64,000 nucleotides of DNA from contig NC_071668.1 of the NCBI RefSeq assembly GCF_028554725.1, positions 50,263,732-50,327,731 of the forward strand. Reading direction: 5' to 3'. This stretch comes from Zeugodacus cucurbitae (taxonomy: Eukaryota; Arthropoda; Insecta; Diptera; Tephritidae). Under the pieces are notes generated by a model. It worked only from the letters and a program-made list of their open reading frames with translations. It was not told the origin of the DNA and made no database searches. This document shows positions 23,191 through 35,817 of the stretch, in pieces; the first letter of the stretch is position 1; every line of letters begins with the position of its first letter. The position numbers and the translations under genes are program-made.

Positions 23191-24526
23191 AAGTAAGGAA
23201 AGGCTAAGTTCAGGTGCAACCGAACATTTTATACTCTCGCAATTTATTGAAGAAATTTTATTAAGATAACATACAAATTAACCCATAAATTCGGCATAAA
23301 GTTTAATAGAATAACAAAAATCGTCATATATAGAATATGAGGGCTGAGGTAATTCCAGAATCGATTTCATTCATTTTCATCAGCAAGGTACTCTATATCC
23401 AAGACTATACGCTTACTTAATTTTGCTAAGATAGCTCACATATTAACCAATACATATATGCGGAATAAAGCTCACCGTATTTTTGAAAAACCTATAATAG
23501 CTAGGAGAAGATATATGGAGATGTTATGACCCGTTTTAATAATTTTTGGAACTGAGACACACTATTAGGAGAAAACAATTTCCTCTGAATTACATTAAAT
23601 TATCTAAGAGATTAACCCATATTTTCGGTTAAAATTTAACGATAGGCGCTGAGTTCAACATGTTCGATATCTGGGGCCTTGAAAAGTTATAATCCCTTTT
23701 TTACAATTCTTTCACAAGTGAAGCCATATATGATATGCACTATTTGTGTAAAGTATTACTCCGCTATCTTCATTGGTTCCTTATGTTTACATTATAAAGT
23801 GAAAGAATCAGATGGAATTCAAAATTGAGTTATAAGGAAAGTAGTCGTGGTTGTGAACCGATTTCGCCCGTTTGTCCGTGTTATCAGGGTGTCAAGAAAA
23901 TATTATATACCGAATTTCATTCGAATCGGTCGAGTAGTTCCTCAGATACGGTTTTTGACCCATAAGTGGGCGATGCCACGCCCATTTTCCATTTTGTAAA
24001 AAAATCTGAGTACAGCTCCCTTCTGCTATTTCTTCTGCAAAATTTAGTTTCTGATGTTTTTCTTTAGTTAGTTAACCCACTTTTAGTAATTTTCAACCTA
24101 ACCTTTGTATGGGAGGTGGACGTCGTTATTATCCGATTTCAACTATTTTCATGGTGTGAGAATCGACTGCGGAAAATGTGGTTTATATAGCTTTATTGGT
24201 TTGCGAGTTAAATACAAATAACCGATTTGTGGGCGGGGCTACGCCCACTTCCCAAAAAAATTACATCCAAATATGCCCCCTCCTAGTGCGATCCTTTATT
24301 CCAAATTTTACTTTTATAACTTCAGTTTTACTAAAGTTACAGCTTTCACAGACTGACAAACGGACAGACGGACAGACATCCGGATTTCAAATCTACTTGT
24401 CACCCTGATCACTTTGGTATATATGACTCTATATCTAAATCTTTTAGTTTTAGGCGTTACAAACAACCGTTATGTGAACAAAACTATAATACTCTCTTTA
24501 GCAACTTTTGTTACGAGAGTATAAAA
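23191..24526 (-). mobile_element. DINE-1-like (Helentron-type) non-autonomous element, copy a
   Basis: Oriented minus. The 3' end at 23191 is CTTAGCCTTTCCTTACTTGT on the minus strand, preceded by a stem-loop (GTTCGG with CTGAAC, loop TTGCAC) and the subterminal repeat TTGCGAGAGTATAAAA. The 5' end at about 24526 has TTTTTATACTCTCGTAAC. Near the 5' end is a (GTCY)n microsatellite, read on the plus strand as GACAGACGGACAGAC. Subterminal inverted repeats, a 3' hairpin and a (GTCY)n tract are the diagnostic layout of DINE-1/INE-1. No coding capacity. Confidence 0.75.
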
Positions 24527-26488
24527 ACGGGTATAGCTTAAAAACACCAGTAGTGAAATTTTGAGCATGTGAGTGGAGTATAAGGGTATGTGTGTGTTCT
24601 GTGTTTTTCTTTCATTTGAACACCGTTAAACTCGTTCATGTTTTGAAGGGTATATTGTTGTGGGTGGAAGCGGAACTGACGTGTATATGTGGGTGAAATT
24701 TACAAGCGAAAATATATTTTACGAGTTGCGAATTACTCAATGCAAATTAAAAATTGTTGGTTATTGTCAATTGCGTGGAAATTTTGCTACGTATAATTTA
24801 TTTTTTGCCATTGCTTACATACAAACATTTTTCAAATAACTTACAAATTGAATATGGTATTGAAGTACACTTAAATATGAAATAATTTGTTTTAATAAGG
24901 GTTAATTCCAAAGTATAAATAAAAAAGCTTTTATAGCGGTGTAATTTAATAATATTTTTTAAAATGATAAATACACTTACTGTGACAAAACTATAATAGT
25001 TAGACATATTCTGTCGCGACAATTTTTGTAGTATAACTAACTTTTTTGAAAATTAGTATTTAATATATGTAATATAATAATAATATTATATATACAAATT
25101 AGTCAAGTAGTTTCGGAGTCTATTCAATACAAACAAAAAAACAAATTTTTCATTTTTATAATATTAATATAGATATGGAAACTAGTGGAAGTATTAATAT
25201 ATGTTCATCATTTCAATATTACTAATTTTTTCACCAGAGCACAGGATCAATTTCAGGAAAAAATGTTCTCTTAATTAGATTAAAATATTTCAGAGTCAGT
25301 ATAGGAAGCTATCATATGGGTGTAAGGGACATTAAAAAGTTATTACTGAATTGAAAATTCTGTTAAAAGATGTGAAATTTAAAAGTTTAAAATTAATTTC
25401 AGATATTTTATCACAAAGACTTCAAACCCCTGAAACCATTAAAATTAAAAACTCGACCCTATTTGTATCGTATAAGTTATTTTGTAACCCAGTACTCACA
25501 AAAATAAAATTCGGCGATTCCTAACTAGCAGTATTTAGCGCTGGCGAGAGCGGTAGCAATATTTGTATTTTTTAGCTACTAAATTTACGAACACTCGTGT
25601 GTAGCCCATTGTTTTGCGGTTTTTCATTAGCTACTAAAAAAATTAGATTTAGTCTGGTAAAATTCCCGAATTTGCGCCCAACATAAACCGCAAATTGAAA
25701 TACCAATCCCAACAACATCAACGAAAAATTTGTCGCGTCAACTGCATTCGTAACTCCAACTTTAACTCTCCCAAAACGTTCACCTTCACCTCAAGTTAAA
25801 TAAATGCAAGTTTTTCTGTGAAAGCTTAACTTACTTATTTTAAAAATATTAGTATGTTGGTTACTTCAACTCATATTTCTGAAATCGTAATGCCTTGCGG
25901 CGATTGACAAAAGCATTACCAAAGGAGGAATACTGCGTCTCCAAGATAAGTAGATCAATAGGACCTTATATAGCTACTATAAAAATCTACAAAACTAAAA
26001 ACTAAAATTAAAATTAACATCACCATGACTGCTTGGATTTTTTTATGTTGATTCCGACACATTTTAGACTATATTTCTTCAAAAACTGTGAGCCTTGAGT
26101 TTTTATTAACTCATTTATTCTATATTAGTTGGATTACCGTAAATATATCGAATACTCAGTGTTGAAATTTCATTTCTCATATTTTTTACAGTCAGTATAC
26201 GAGCTTTAACAGATATTTCAAACTGAAATATTATATGGACCAGAGTTATGTGCACATAAGCGTTCTAGCTAAAAATGCACAACCATGCATATCCATGCAC
26301 TCGAGTCTCTAGGATATGCAAAAACTCGTTGAGCGGAAATGACCGCAGGAAGAGAATTTCATTTGCAAGGTCGTCCCCACATTGAAACCGACCGAGGATG
26401 GTATCACTGACACAGAACAGTTGAGAAAACATATGCGAATATGAGTGTGCGATATTGCTAAATCTGCACATTCATAAGTTTATATACG
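24527..26488. other. 2 kb of very AT-rich sequence
   Basis: No reading frame or repeat recognised. The ORF at minus 24798-25022 is compositionally random. Confidence 0.4.
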
Positions 26489-26905
26489 TTTTTATACTCT
26501 CGCAACAAAGTTGCTAAATAGAATATAATAGTTTTGTTCACATAACGGTTGGTAACTTGAGTAAAAATTAAGATGTCTTGATGAAACTTGGAAGACGTAT
26601 TTCTTGACACCATAAGAAGGTTAAGTTCCAAGATGGGCGTATTGGGACCACTGCCAAGCCCATAAAATGGCAATAACCGAAAACATATAAAGAGCTATAA
26701 CTAAGCCATAAATTAAGCTATTGAAGTAAAATTTGGTATGAAATATCGCACTATGAAGGGGCATATGTGGATCTAATTTTTTTGGGGAAGTAAGCGTGGG
26801 CCCGCCCCTACTAAGTTTTTTGTACATATCTCGTAAAATATTAAAGCTATATCAAGGAATACATTCCAAAATGGAGGAAATCGGATTATAACCACCCCCA
26901 CCTCC
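26489..26905 (+). mobile_element. DINE-1-like element, truncated copy b
   Basis: The 5' end TTTTTATACTCTCGCAAC and the box AGTTTTGTTCACATAACGGTTG are present. The (GTCY)n tract is deleted and the copy stops near 26905, before the 3' hairpin. Confidence 0.7.
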
Positions 26906-27025
26906 ATACAAAGGTCTTGCCTTTGTGCAAGTAAGGCGTCGAACGATTAAGATCACAGTATAGAACATGAATCATGTTTGTAGTAGTTTCTCGTCATTTT
27001 AATTGTCTTTGAAAAATAGAATAAA

Positions 27026-27185
27026 TCTATACTACTATTATAAAGAGGAACGATTTGTATGTATGTTTGTAATGAATAAAATCAAAAACTACTGTGCCGA
27101 TTTCAAAAATTCTTTCACCATTGGAAAGCTACATTCATCCCGAGCAACATAGGCTATATTTATTGCTAGAAATAGTTCCCAGGTG
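27026..27185 (+). repeat. Dispersed repeat fragment (Helitron- or MITE-type)
   Basis: TCTATACTACTATTATAAAG, then TTTGTATGTATGTTTGTAAT and a phrase like AACTACTGTGCCGATTTCAA, resembles a repeat found widely in insect genomes. No terminus pair can be seen here, so the class is uncertain. Confidence 0.4.
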
Positions 27186-29010
27186 AGGCTATCAAAAATA
27201 CTCAGTGATGGAGAATCTTAATCTGAAACTGAAAATCGTCTTGCAAGTTATTCTCTTCGCATCGCAATCGAGTGCCAGAGAGTCGAGTAACGAGCACTCG
27301 CTGCTGCTTGCTGAACAAAATCTTAAAACATCCCAAGTACGCGCTTGAGGGTAGAATATGGAGCGAGTTCAGCGGCTTGAAGAACAGAATATTAGAAATA
27401 TACAAACTCGCACTAGGGTCGAACTCTGAGCGTTCCCAACGTCTTCATAATCAGAGAGAAAGCCAACGGACATCAAAGACTAGAGGTTGTAATCAAGTTT
27501 AAGCTAATTGCAAATAAAATATATCATAGTTCCATTTTAAAATTTTCCTAATTTTACTTTTCACATCGTTAGGTAGCATAATAATGTGTGAAATCTAGCT
27601 GCGCAATTTTGAATATGAATTATCATAGAAATATTGCTTAGAGTCCATTTGGAATTCTTCAAAACCAAAGATAGGGTTTCAGGTACTTTGTTGGAGTTGT
27701 TACCGCTTAACAACAAAAATAACAATGTTGGTCTAACTTTCCAATAGCAATGTTCAAGCTGTCTTATTCCAACCACTTTTGTTGCCACCAAAAGTACCGT
27801 AAGAGCATGGTCGCAAAACAACTGAACAACAGTGCTACGCAGCAATCAACCTTCAAAATTCCTTGCAACTCCACAGTTCAAATCGGTATGTAATGGTTCG
27901 TACGCAATGGCATGACTCTACTGGTGTTCATTTTAAAATGGATGTAATGGAGAATTCGAGTGCGCACAACTCTGACGATGACTCGTGCATAACATCAAAA
28001 TGCAAGATATGCAAAATACTCGCCCGTCGTTTAAACTTCAGCATTAAGCGAAAGTGTATATGCAGAGCAGTGACGCTGAAGTGAAGCGTGGAGAGCAATA
28101 GCAAACAGCAGCTTCCGTAAGTTTTGAGTATAATCAATGCTTAAGACGAGATATGTTCTCAAGAAATGCAAATACTAGCATTATATAATCACGATCTTAG
28201 AGTTATTTACAAAATAATAGCATTAGATACTTCACGCCGCTGCGAAGTATTGTAGGAGGGGCCATTATCAATTCAGGAGTGGTCAAGAATAACACTTTTA
28301 AAAGTGAGATTACATGAGGAAACATTAGAAAAAGTTTTAATTCATAAAAAAGCTTTATTTACAGATATATCGTTGGATTACTGAAGGACCTTAAAGTGGT
28401 AATCTTAAACACCATTTCCGCTGCCTGATGACTTAAGTCATTTAGAATAACTATTCTCAAAATTTTATATCACTTTTGTAAAAATCGTTTCAGTGAAGAT
28501 TTGACATACATCCGATTATACGAAACGTTCCGGAATGACCATCAGGACCTGATAACGTGGCCATAGAATATTAAGTTCAATTCGAAAATATTAGCTTTTA
28601 AGAAACCAGAATCCAATCATAAATCACAATCCCGACCGCGATGTCAATCCCGAAATTAAGCTGACTTCACTATCAACTGTGAGTGTTAGTAAGAGTGTGT
28701 TTAAGTGAGTTGGTGCATGACTAGTGTTTACTCCACAATATGTCATATTCAAAAGTTGCTGCTGACAGCAAACTCGCGTTAATGCTTCACTGAAAGCCAC
28801 TATTCACACAAACTTTCTTATAAAAGTATGCAGTATATATTAATACATACTAATATATGTGGGATTGAGCGAAGTTATACTTTGATGTGAGAAAATGCCG
28901 TGTAGCTGTTAATGCCGCTACTTCTGAAGGTCCTTTGCTGCCTGGTTGCCGCATCATATTAAGATACATGTCAATGTACTCAACTGTAATATATTAGGGG
29001 TGGATGAACG
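27186..29010. other. 1.8 kb without recognisable genes
   Basis: ORFs at 27272-27502 (+), 27561-27845 (-) and 27863-28084 (+) show no known domain and no splice-site context that I can support. Confidence 0.4.
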
Positions 29011-31080
29011 TCCATGACGAAACATCGCCAAACGGCCTGAGGCTGATCGACTTCGCTGGGGCCCGAAATATGGTCGTCTGTAGTACCAGATTCCAGCATA
29101 AGAAAATACATCAAGCTACCTGGCTACTGTTCGACGTCGAAAAGCTGCAATCGCAACAGTCTTGAACTCCTGCTCTCTGAGAGCACTCATCATCTCGGTA
29201 TAAGGGAACTGTGGAACGGCATCTCAAACTCACTGCGTACCGCTGCAGCCGAAACAATTGGATTTCAGCAACGACAAAAAACAAGCTGGTACGAAGAGGA
29301 TTGCCGTCTCGCAGCGGAGAGAAAACAGACTGCCTACCTCGCAACGTTGCAAACGACCACAACACGTGCGGGATGGGATAGATAACGAGAGCTGAAGAGG
29401 GAAGCGAGACGCATCTGCAGACAAAAAAGAAAGAGGCCGAAAAACGTGAGTACGAAGAGCTTGAGAAGCTGGCAGACAGAGGTAATGCTCGAAAATTTTA
29501 TGAAAAAATGAAGCGACTTAACGAAGGTTTCAAGACCGGAGCATCCTCATGTAGAGACTAAGGTGATAATCTTGTAACCGATGTCCAGGGCATACTGGGA
29601 TTATGGAGGGCACACTTCTCCGACCTGCTGAATGGCAGTGAGAGTACAACACCAGGAGATGGCAAACCCGATTCCCCAATCGATGACGATGGAATAGATA
29701 TTCCATTACCCGACCATAAAGAAATTCGAATAGCAATTATCCGCCTGAAGAACAACAAAGGCCGATGGATTACCGGCAGAGCTATTCAAATACGACGGCG
29801 AAGAACTGAATCTTAGTGTGCTCTTAGTGTTTTGTCGACCGTACTGTGTGAAAGACTAAAGCCCACCGTCAACAAACTGGTTGGACCTTATCAGTGTGGC
29901 TTTAGACCTGGAATATCGACAACTGACCAGATATTCACCATGCGCCAAATCTTGGAGAAGACCCGTGAAAATAGGATCGACACCCACCACCTTTTTGTCG
30001 ATTTTAAAGCTGCTTTCGACAGCACGAAAAGGAGCTGCCTTTATGCCGCGATGTCTGAATTTGGTATCCCCGCAAAACTAATACGGCTGTGTAAGTTGAC
30101 GTTGAGCAACACCAAAAGCTCCGTCATGATTGGGAAGGACCTCTCCGTGCCGTTCGATACCAAACGAGGTTTCAGACAAGGTGACTCACTATCGTGCGAC
30201 TTCTTTAACTTGATGTTGGAAAAAATAATACGAGCTGCAGAGCTAAACCGAGAAGGTACAATCTTCTACAAGAGTGTACAGTTGCTGGCGTACGCCGATG
30301 ATATTGATATCATCGGAAGCAACAACCGCGCCGTTTGTTCTGCTTTTTCCCGCTTGGATAAGGAGGCGAAGCGATTGGGTCTGGAGGTAAATGAGTACAA
30401 GACGAAAAATCTCCTGTCATCAAACAAACAGTTGACAGCCATAACGTTGAAGTAGTAGATAGTTTCGTATATTTGGGAACCAGCATCAACAACACGAACA
30501 ATGTCAGCGTCGAAATCCAGCGCAGAATCACTCTTGCCAACAGGTGCTACTTTGGACTGAGTAGGCAATTGAACAGTAAAGTCCTCTCTCGACGAACCAA
30601 AATCAAACTCTACAAGTCGCTTATCATTCCCGTCCTGCTTTATGGTACAGAAGCTTGGACGATGTCAACATCAGATGAGACGACACTAGGAGTTTTCGAG
30701 AGGAAAATTTTGACCAAGATTTATGGTCCTCAGAACATTGGCGACGGCGAATACCGCAGACGATGGAACGATAATTTGAACGAGTTATACGACGACATTG
30801 ACATAGTTCAGCGAATAAAAAGACAGCGGCTACGCTGGCTAGGTCATGTTGTCCGAATGGCCGAAAACACTCCAGCTCTGAAAGTGTTAGATGCTGTAAC
30901 CGCCGGAGGAAGAAGAGGAAGGGGAAGGCCTCCACCCCGTTGGAGGGACCAGGTGGAAAGCGACATGGTTACACTTGGGATCTCCAACTGGCGCCGAACT
31001 GCGAAGGAAAGAGAGAAGTGGTGCACTATCGTCGATTCGGCTATAACCGGCTAAACGGTTGTAACGCCAATCACATACAT
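29011..31080 (+). pseudogene. Decayed RTE copy D, 5' truncated with internal deletions
   Basis: Begins in the endonuclease at HDETSPNGLRLIDFAG, deletes most of the region between HQATW and FDVEKLQ, then runs on with stops and frameshifts. RT pieces are 29832-30455 (GFRPGISTTDQIF, FVDFKAAFDSTKRS, YADDIDIIG) and 30473-31054 (NNVSVEIQRRITLANR to IVDSAITG). A deletion removes the region corresponding to AHSRLGSHVTVDS. The 3' end is normal: the ITG stop, then ACGGTTGTAACGCCAATCAC and the ATACAT tail. No target duplication could be recognised. Confidence 0.87.
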
Positions 31081-32380
31081 TCAAACCAGCGCTGTTAATT
31101 CGTTAGTCGTTATTCGGTAGTTTTTTACGTGCATTTCGTTTTTGTAAAATTAACAGATTAACGTACTACCGAGTAACGAAATACCAGTCTGGCAAGCTTG
31201 ATAATTTTTTTACTCGGTAACTTCACATCATCTCTTTGTATTGGGTCGTTGTTTACAAAGTTCTTAACGAAAAAATATATTTACTACTCGCTATTAGCTA
31301 ATTTTACATTTGTTTTTTTTTTTTGAAAAGTTAGTATTTCTTCAACAAATGTTTACATTTGATTTTATTGGAAACTCAATAGAAAATTCGCACGAGAGCA
31401 AAGCTTAAAAAAATGGAATGAGGAGGAAAATATTTTTTCTGGAAAATTTGAAAAATGAGGTAATTATTTATTTAATAAGCTTACATGTGCAGTTTAATAC
31501 GTTTTTTATAGAAGCTAAACGCGCAGATATACTATAAAAAGGTAATTGATATAACCAAAATTTATGGAAATTTAAAAAGGTTAAAGATAGAATTGGAGAG
31601 AGAAAAATTAAAAAAGGGTTTGATATATTAAAATTCGAGCTAGAGCAAAAAGTAAGACTGACAATGATTGAACTAAAAATATATTGAACAATAATATATA
31701 ATTATTACTTTTATATTTAATATTTTTATTCAATTTACAAATGCCTTTTAATTCAAAGCTATTTGAGGTAGTTTGCTCCGTTTCTTCCTCATAAAAGTCT
31801 TTATTCGTACTATCGTTTAAATTCTAATTTTCACTGCTATCAAGTAGTATATTGTGAAGAATACAGGTTCAATCAATAAACATATATACAATCTACATAT
31901 ATAGAACGACTGCTAGCTGTATATCAATTGGTAATTGCTTGCCAAGTTTTTTAAACTTCCTCATTTGCTATGAGGGTCAATAAGTGACCAATTTCAGTTC
32001 GGTCTACACGAAGCATTTAACGGAACTGATTGTCAACCATTGTGAATGAGTAAATCATCAATGGTTCTTCAATGGTATCCTCCAGCAAATCTGCATCCTT
32101 ACTGAATACGTCTTGAAATAATTATGCTCCTCTGCACATTAAGTTTAAGTACTACTTACCAGTAATAAAATGTATCTCCTTCACATAACTTTCATTTAAA
32201 GTACTGAAAAGTTTTGATTTTGCACTTTCTCGAGGCATTTACACTCGTAAATAAAATTGGATCAGCTGCTCTCGAAACAAATTTTCCAAACTATTGAGGT
32301 AGAACAAAAAGTATGTCCACAGTTAAGCGTTTTGACGAATTACCGGATTAACAGGTTCGGTCTGAATACCCCAATTGTAT
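31081..32380 (-). mobile_element. Worn DNA-transposon remnant, superfamily unresolved
   Basis: Possible inverted termini: ACCAGCGCTGTTAATTCGTT near 31085 and, on the minus strand, GACCGAACCTGTTAATCCGG near 32365; they share CTGTTAAT and neighbouring bases. A small hairpin (CGTTATTCGGTAGT with ACTACCGAGTAACG) sits at about 31110-31180. On the minus strand at about 32150-32240 a short frame MPRESAKSKLFSTLNESYV runs into a perfect donor-like GTAAGT. Further on, NQFR-stop-MLRVDRTEIGHLLTL is reminiscent of the start of a Harbinger-type DDE domain. All of this is weak, and the 3' tail of RTE D touches the left edge. Confidence 0.25.
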
Positions 32381-33568
32381 ATGTTTTTTTTAGCGAAAAT
32401 AAATAAATGTAGCATACAAACAGGCGCTCATGCAAACAAACACACAATTCCGATATGTTACGTACACGCCAGAATGGTCGTTGTCACCCAACCGCAACAT
32501 TTATGCAGCGAAGAAATTGCCTAGAGGTCTTATCATTTGGCTGTACGCGTTGGCATCGTCATGAGGACAGACCAATCTGCATTTTCACTATCGTATAAGT
32601 TTAGTTCCGGTTCCATGGCACACAGACTTACTCAGGTCCTTACAACTTTTGACATTTTCCAGTTGTTTATTTGTTGTATTGCTTTTAATTTTATTTCGGC
32701 TCGCCAGCTTCATTTCTTTCTCTTTATTCTTTTATTTATGCCGTTCCGCATTTTAGGTTTTCTGGTTTTTGGTTCCCTTTGTGATACCACGCTCGGTGGT
32801 GGAATGCGGCGGAACAGTTGTAGCAGTCAGGTATTTTAAATTTTTTCTTTGCTTACAACTGACGTTTTTGGCCTAATTTTTCGTCACTTTCTGCCACTTG
32901 CTGGCTGCTAAGGCTGGCCCGTTTCGCTTTGCTTTAGCTGGCTTAACTTGATGTGGCGGCAAGCTTGTACGCAAATATGCACGACATTTTCTCTTAAACA
33001 GTTCATCGCAGATGTGATGTAACAGGGTGAGTGTTACGAACGATATGGCAGCATCATTACCGTAATCCTAATTATTTACGTTTTTCCTAATTACTTACGT
33101 ATGTCCTAATTGCATTCATTTTGCTATCGTGGCGAACTCTGATCGGTCGATTTGGAGAAACGGGAGCAATCAGAAGATCAGTTAGCACAGAAGGAATAAA
33201 TAGGACAAAGCGGGAGCCATTGCTAACAGATCGGCATAATCGCATTAGAGGGTAGAGTGTAAAGTAATTTTTTTAACTAAATTAACTAAATGTTAATTAA
33301 TTTAAATTAAAAAAATAACCTCTTCATATTTTTTTTACATTGATTTTACAATGATCATGAGGGCTACCTGTTAATTTGTGTTTCCCTTTCTTTTAAACTT
33401 TTAAACTTTGATCCCTTGACAATCATTTCGTTTTTGCCAATTTTATTAATTATTTATTTATTTGACAATTCAGCATTATTAGTGTACTACTTCCTACAAG
33501 CTAAAACCCGGATTACCTAAGAGGTTCCTCACAGAAGAAACAACTAGCGCAAAATGAAAATTTGCAAT
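32381..33568. other. 1.2 kb, no gene; small tandem repeat
   Basis: Three imperfect copies of TCCTAATTAYTTACGTWT lie at about 33066-33116. TGTTACGAACG at 33031 looks like an LTR start, but no partner or TG...CA boundary could be fixed. The plus ORF 32537-32839 is not recognisable. Confidence 0.4.
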
Positions 33569-33574
33569 AATTAC

Positions 33575-33690
33575 TGATATACCAGCTCTTGGTTGCAATA
33601 AGCCACAAATGGCACTATAATCGGATAGCTCAGATATGCCACCACGCTTGTGGCCTTCATAATAAATAGGCGCTACGAGCTCACGCATTT
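33575..33690 (-). CDS. Candidate exon, possibly Ig3 half-domain of a Dscam-like gene
   Basis: A 116-nt open segment on the minus strand follows a long pyrimidine tract (CT repeats) and a TTTAACAG acceptor, and ends at a GTAATT donor. It reads AA plus 38 codons, including APIYYEGHKRGGISELSDYS and AICGLLQPRAG. The spacing of Pro-Ile, Glu, Cys and Gln is compatible with the first half of an immunoglobulin domain. It lies 1.1 kb downstream (in transcription order) of two clearer Dscam-type exons. No stop is present, but its phase does not join cleanly to the preceding exon as annotated. It could also be an unrelated exon or a chance frame. Confidence 0.35.
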
Positions 33691-34254
33691 CTGTTAAATA
33701 TAAAGAGAAAGAGAGAGAGAGAGAATAGAATTTTTTACATTTTTACATTTACATGCAAGAATACATATATATACTCATACAGAGCAGTTGAAAAAAGGAG
33801 CTCAATGCAAATCAAACTGAAATTAAAAGTCATTAACGGCAATTACGAACATATATATGTATGTTTTACCAACAAAAACAAAAAAAAATAAAAGTTGTTT
33901 ACGTGTGCGTTCGGTCGCTTATTTGCGCTTGTAAACGCTCATAAGTGCTTTTCAAGCATTTCAAGTGCTCGCTTATTGTAAGTGTTCACGTCAACTTTGC
34001 TCTTCGTATTTGGCTTCGAAGCTATCGCTAATTAATTTAACTATGTATTTAGCGCACCGCATCGTTACAGAACCCACATACGGTACGAAGTTTGCGGTCA
34101 TATATTATACAGTGTTGTGCAACTATTTGCGATAACTTGAGACGAAGCCATTGTACCATTTATTTTATATATTCATTGTGTTTAGCTCACAGATTTCTGT
34201 TTAAGCCATCTAAACTTCTTATGGATAACATTATGGATCAAACTAGAAAGGAAG
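33691..34254. other. Presumed intron sequence
   Basis: Contains the (AG)n tract at 33703-33725 that forms the pyrimidine tract of the candidate exon when read on the minus strand. Otherwise unrecognised. Confidence 0.4.
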
Positions 34255-34640
34255 CTGCAACTATTTCGGGTGTAACGAACATTTTATACTCCGGTAATTT
34301 ATTTATTTAAATAATTCTATTAAGATGGCACACAATTTGAACCATACTTTTGGCATAAAGTACGACAATTTTTAAAGAGCGATGATGCACCTCCAAATCA
34401 GTATTTGAAACTTCAAGGTCTAATGAAAATGTTATATATATAGTACCAAATTTGGTTGAAATTTGTCGAGTAGTGTACTTCATAGTTTTTCAGATATCGA
34501 TTTTATGGGCGTGGCAATGGTCCGATTTCGCTTACGTCAGATCTGAAATACCCATCCCATCATGATGCGAGGGAACATGTGTATCAGGTTTCATTAAGAT
34601 TAAATTTGTCTTAAATTATCGCTTGGCAAACACTTAATAT
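34255..34640 (-). mobile_element. DINE-1-like element, internally deleted copy c
   Basis: On the plus strand TTTCGGGTGTAACGAACATT then TTATACTCCGGTAATTTATT is a degenerate 3' hairpin and subterminal repeat. Interior matches include GTGTATCAGGTTTCATTAAG. The (GTCY)n tract and the 5' end are missing. Confidence 0.6.
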
Positions 34641-34785
34641 GTTGAACATGTCTGTACGATATATGCATATTGGGTACTCAATTCACTAAATGCCGTGTAT
34701 TAAGTTCAAGCATACAAGACTTTTGCGATGCTACATTGTCACTAATGTATTAATGTTAGTGGGTCTGTTGCTGCAGTTATCTTAC

Positions 34786-34898
34786 TAGACAATTGAATAT
34801 TAGCCTTGCGTCAACTTGGCAGCGATAAACTTAGTGCGCATCGGTGCGTGTGATGTTGTACACCAGAAGTTCGCCGGTTGGCAGCATATGATTTTTGC
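34786..34898 (-). pseudogene. Dscam-type Ig2 exon, second half, broken
   Basis: The minus strand reads GC, then KNHMLPTGELLVYNITRTDA, His, stop, and VYRCQVDARL. This matches the conserved second half of the second immunoglobulin domain in Dscam-family adhesion receptors (G-K-Y-H-M-L-P-T-G-E-L-L, then Y-R-C with the disulphide Cys). The upstream exon ends with one base (G), which combined with GC gives the expected Gly. The acceptor AG expected just before GC reads TG. A TAA stands where Lys would follow His. The end at a GTAAGA donor-like site loses residues normally present after YRC. Three lesions suggest a pseudo-exon. The Dscam paralogue cannot be told. Confidence 0.7.
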
Positions 34899-35817
34899 CA
34901 TATGTAAAAAAAAATCAAAAACAAAATGCAATTAAACAAAATTGGCAAAACCGTTACGCTTCAGCGCAAATACTATGCGTAATAAATTTACTTGTTTGTT
35001 TTATTTTAGTCCAGCATTTAGTTGCTGTTTCCGCTGTCTAACTTTTTTCCATTAGATACTTAACTACAACCGCAGACACATCGATACTCATACATTCACG
35101 TCTATCTAATCACTCACTGGTGCTCACACATGTGACCCGGTATTTAAATAGCTTTGGCCGGTTGTGGAAAATAAAAATAATAAAGTTTTCAACACGGATA
35201 TGTGCAACGCGCTGCCCGATGGTCGATGGCAGAGTAAGCATTAGGTTAATACGGGTGTTCCGATAAAACTCTGATGGCGCCGGCAATGGAGGAGTTCTAA
35301 AAGTATATCGCGCAGGAAGAACTGTTTGGTTAACGAACCGGCAATTGACCGTCGTTCGCTCGTTGCACTTTGATGATGGATGGCAGTTTTCACTTCAAGG
35401 TGTTGTATAACAACATTCACACTTTTATAGACTAATGAAAAGCAAATAGTTTTAGTTGGATGTAATTTTGGCTGTGGTTGGGTGTTTTATTAGAAATCTG
35501 AAATATTTGAAATTTTAGAATTTTGTGGGATCGTGTGCCATCGTTAAAGTCATTAAGCTCATTTCGTTCATTTCTTGGTTTTTTACGAAAAAATAATAAT
35601 AGTTTAAGCATCCGCCAAGGAAAATGTAGCCAGTTTTGTTTTCCCTAGAGTTCAACTTCAGCAAATGCCCTCCATTGATATTTAAATAAAAAATAGACTA
35701 TAGGAGATATATATCTTCTTATATCTTCATCTATCTTATAGCTCGGTACACTTGACCACTGGAATTTGTTTTTCCTACGACACTACTAATTATAATCATT
35801 AAATGTAATCTACTTAC
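34899..35817. other. Presumed intron between the two Ig pseudo-exons
   Basis: About 0.9 kb of AT-rich sequence with no recognised element. It begins (minus strand) with a good GTAAGT donor at 35817-35812. Confidence 0.5.

Noticed and set aside
24178..24408. ORFs of 70-116 codons inside DINE-1-like copies (24178-24408, 38306-38792, 57448-57901)
   Set aside because: They fall in non-coding repeat sequence, recur with shifts between copies and run through the (GTCY)n microsatellite.
33031..33260. Possible solo LTR starting TGTTACGAACG with an AATAAATA box
   Set aside because: No matching end, no target duplication and no second copy in the window.
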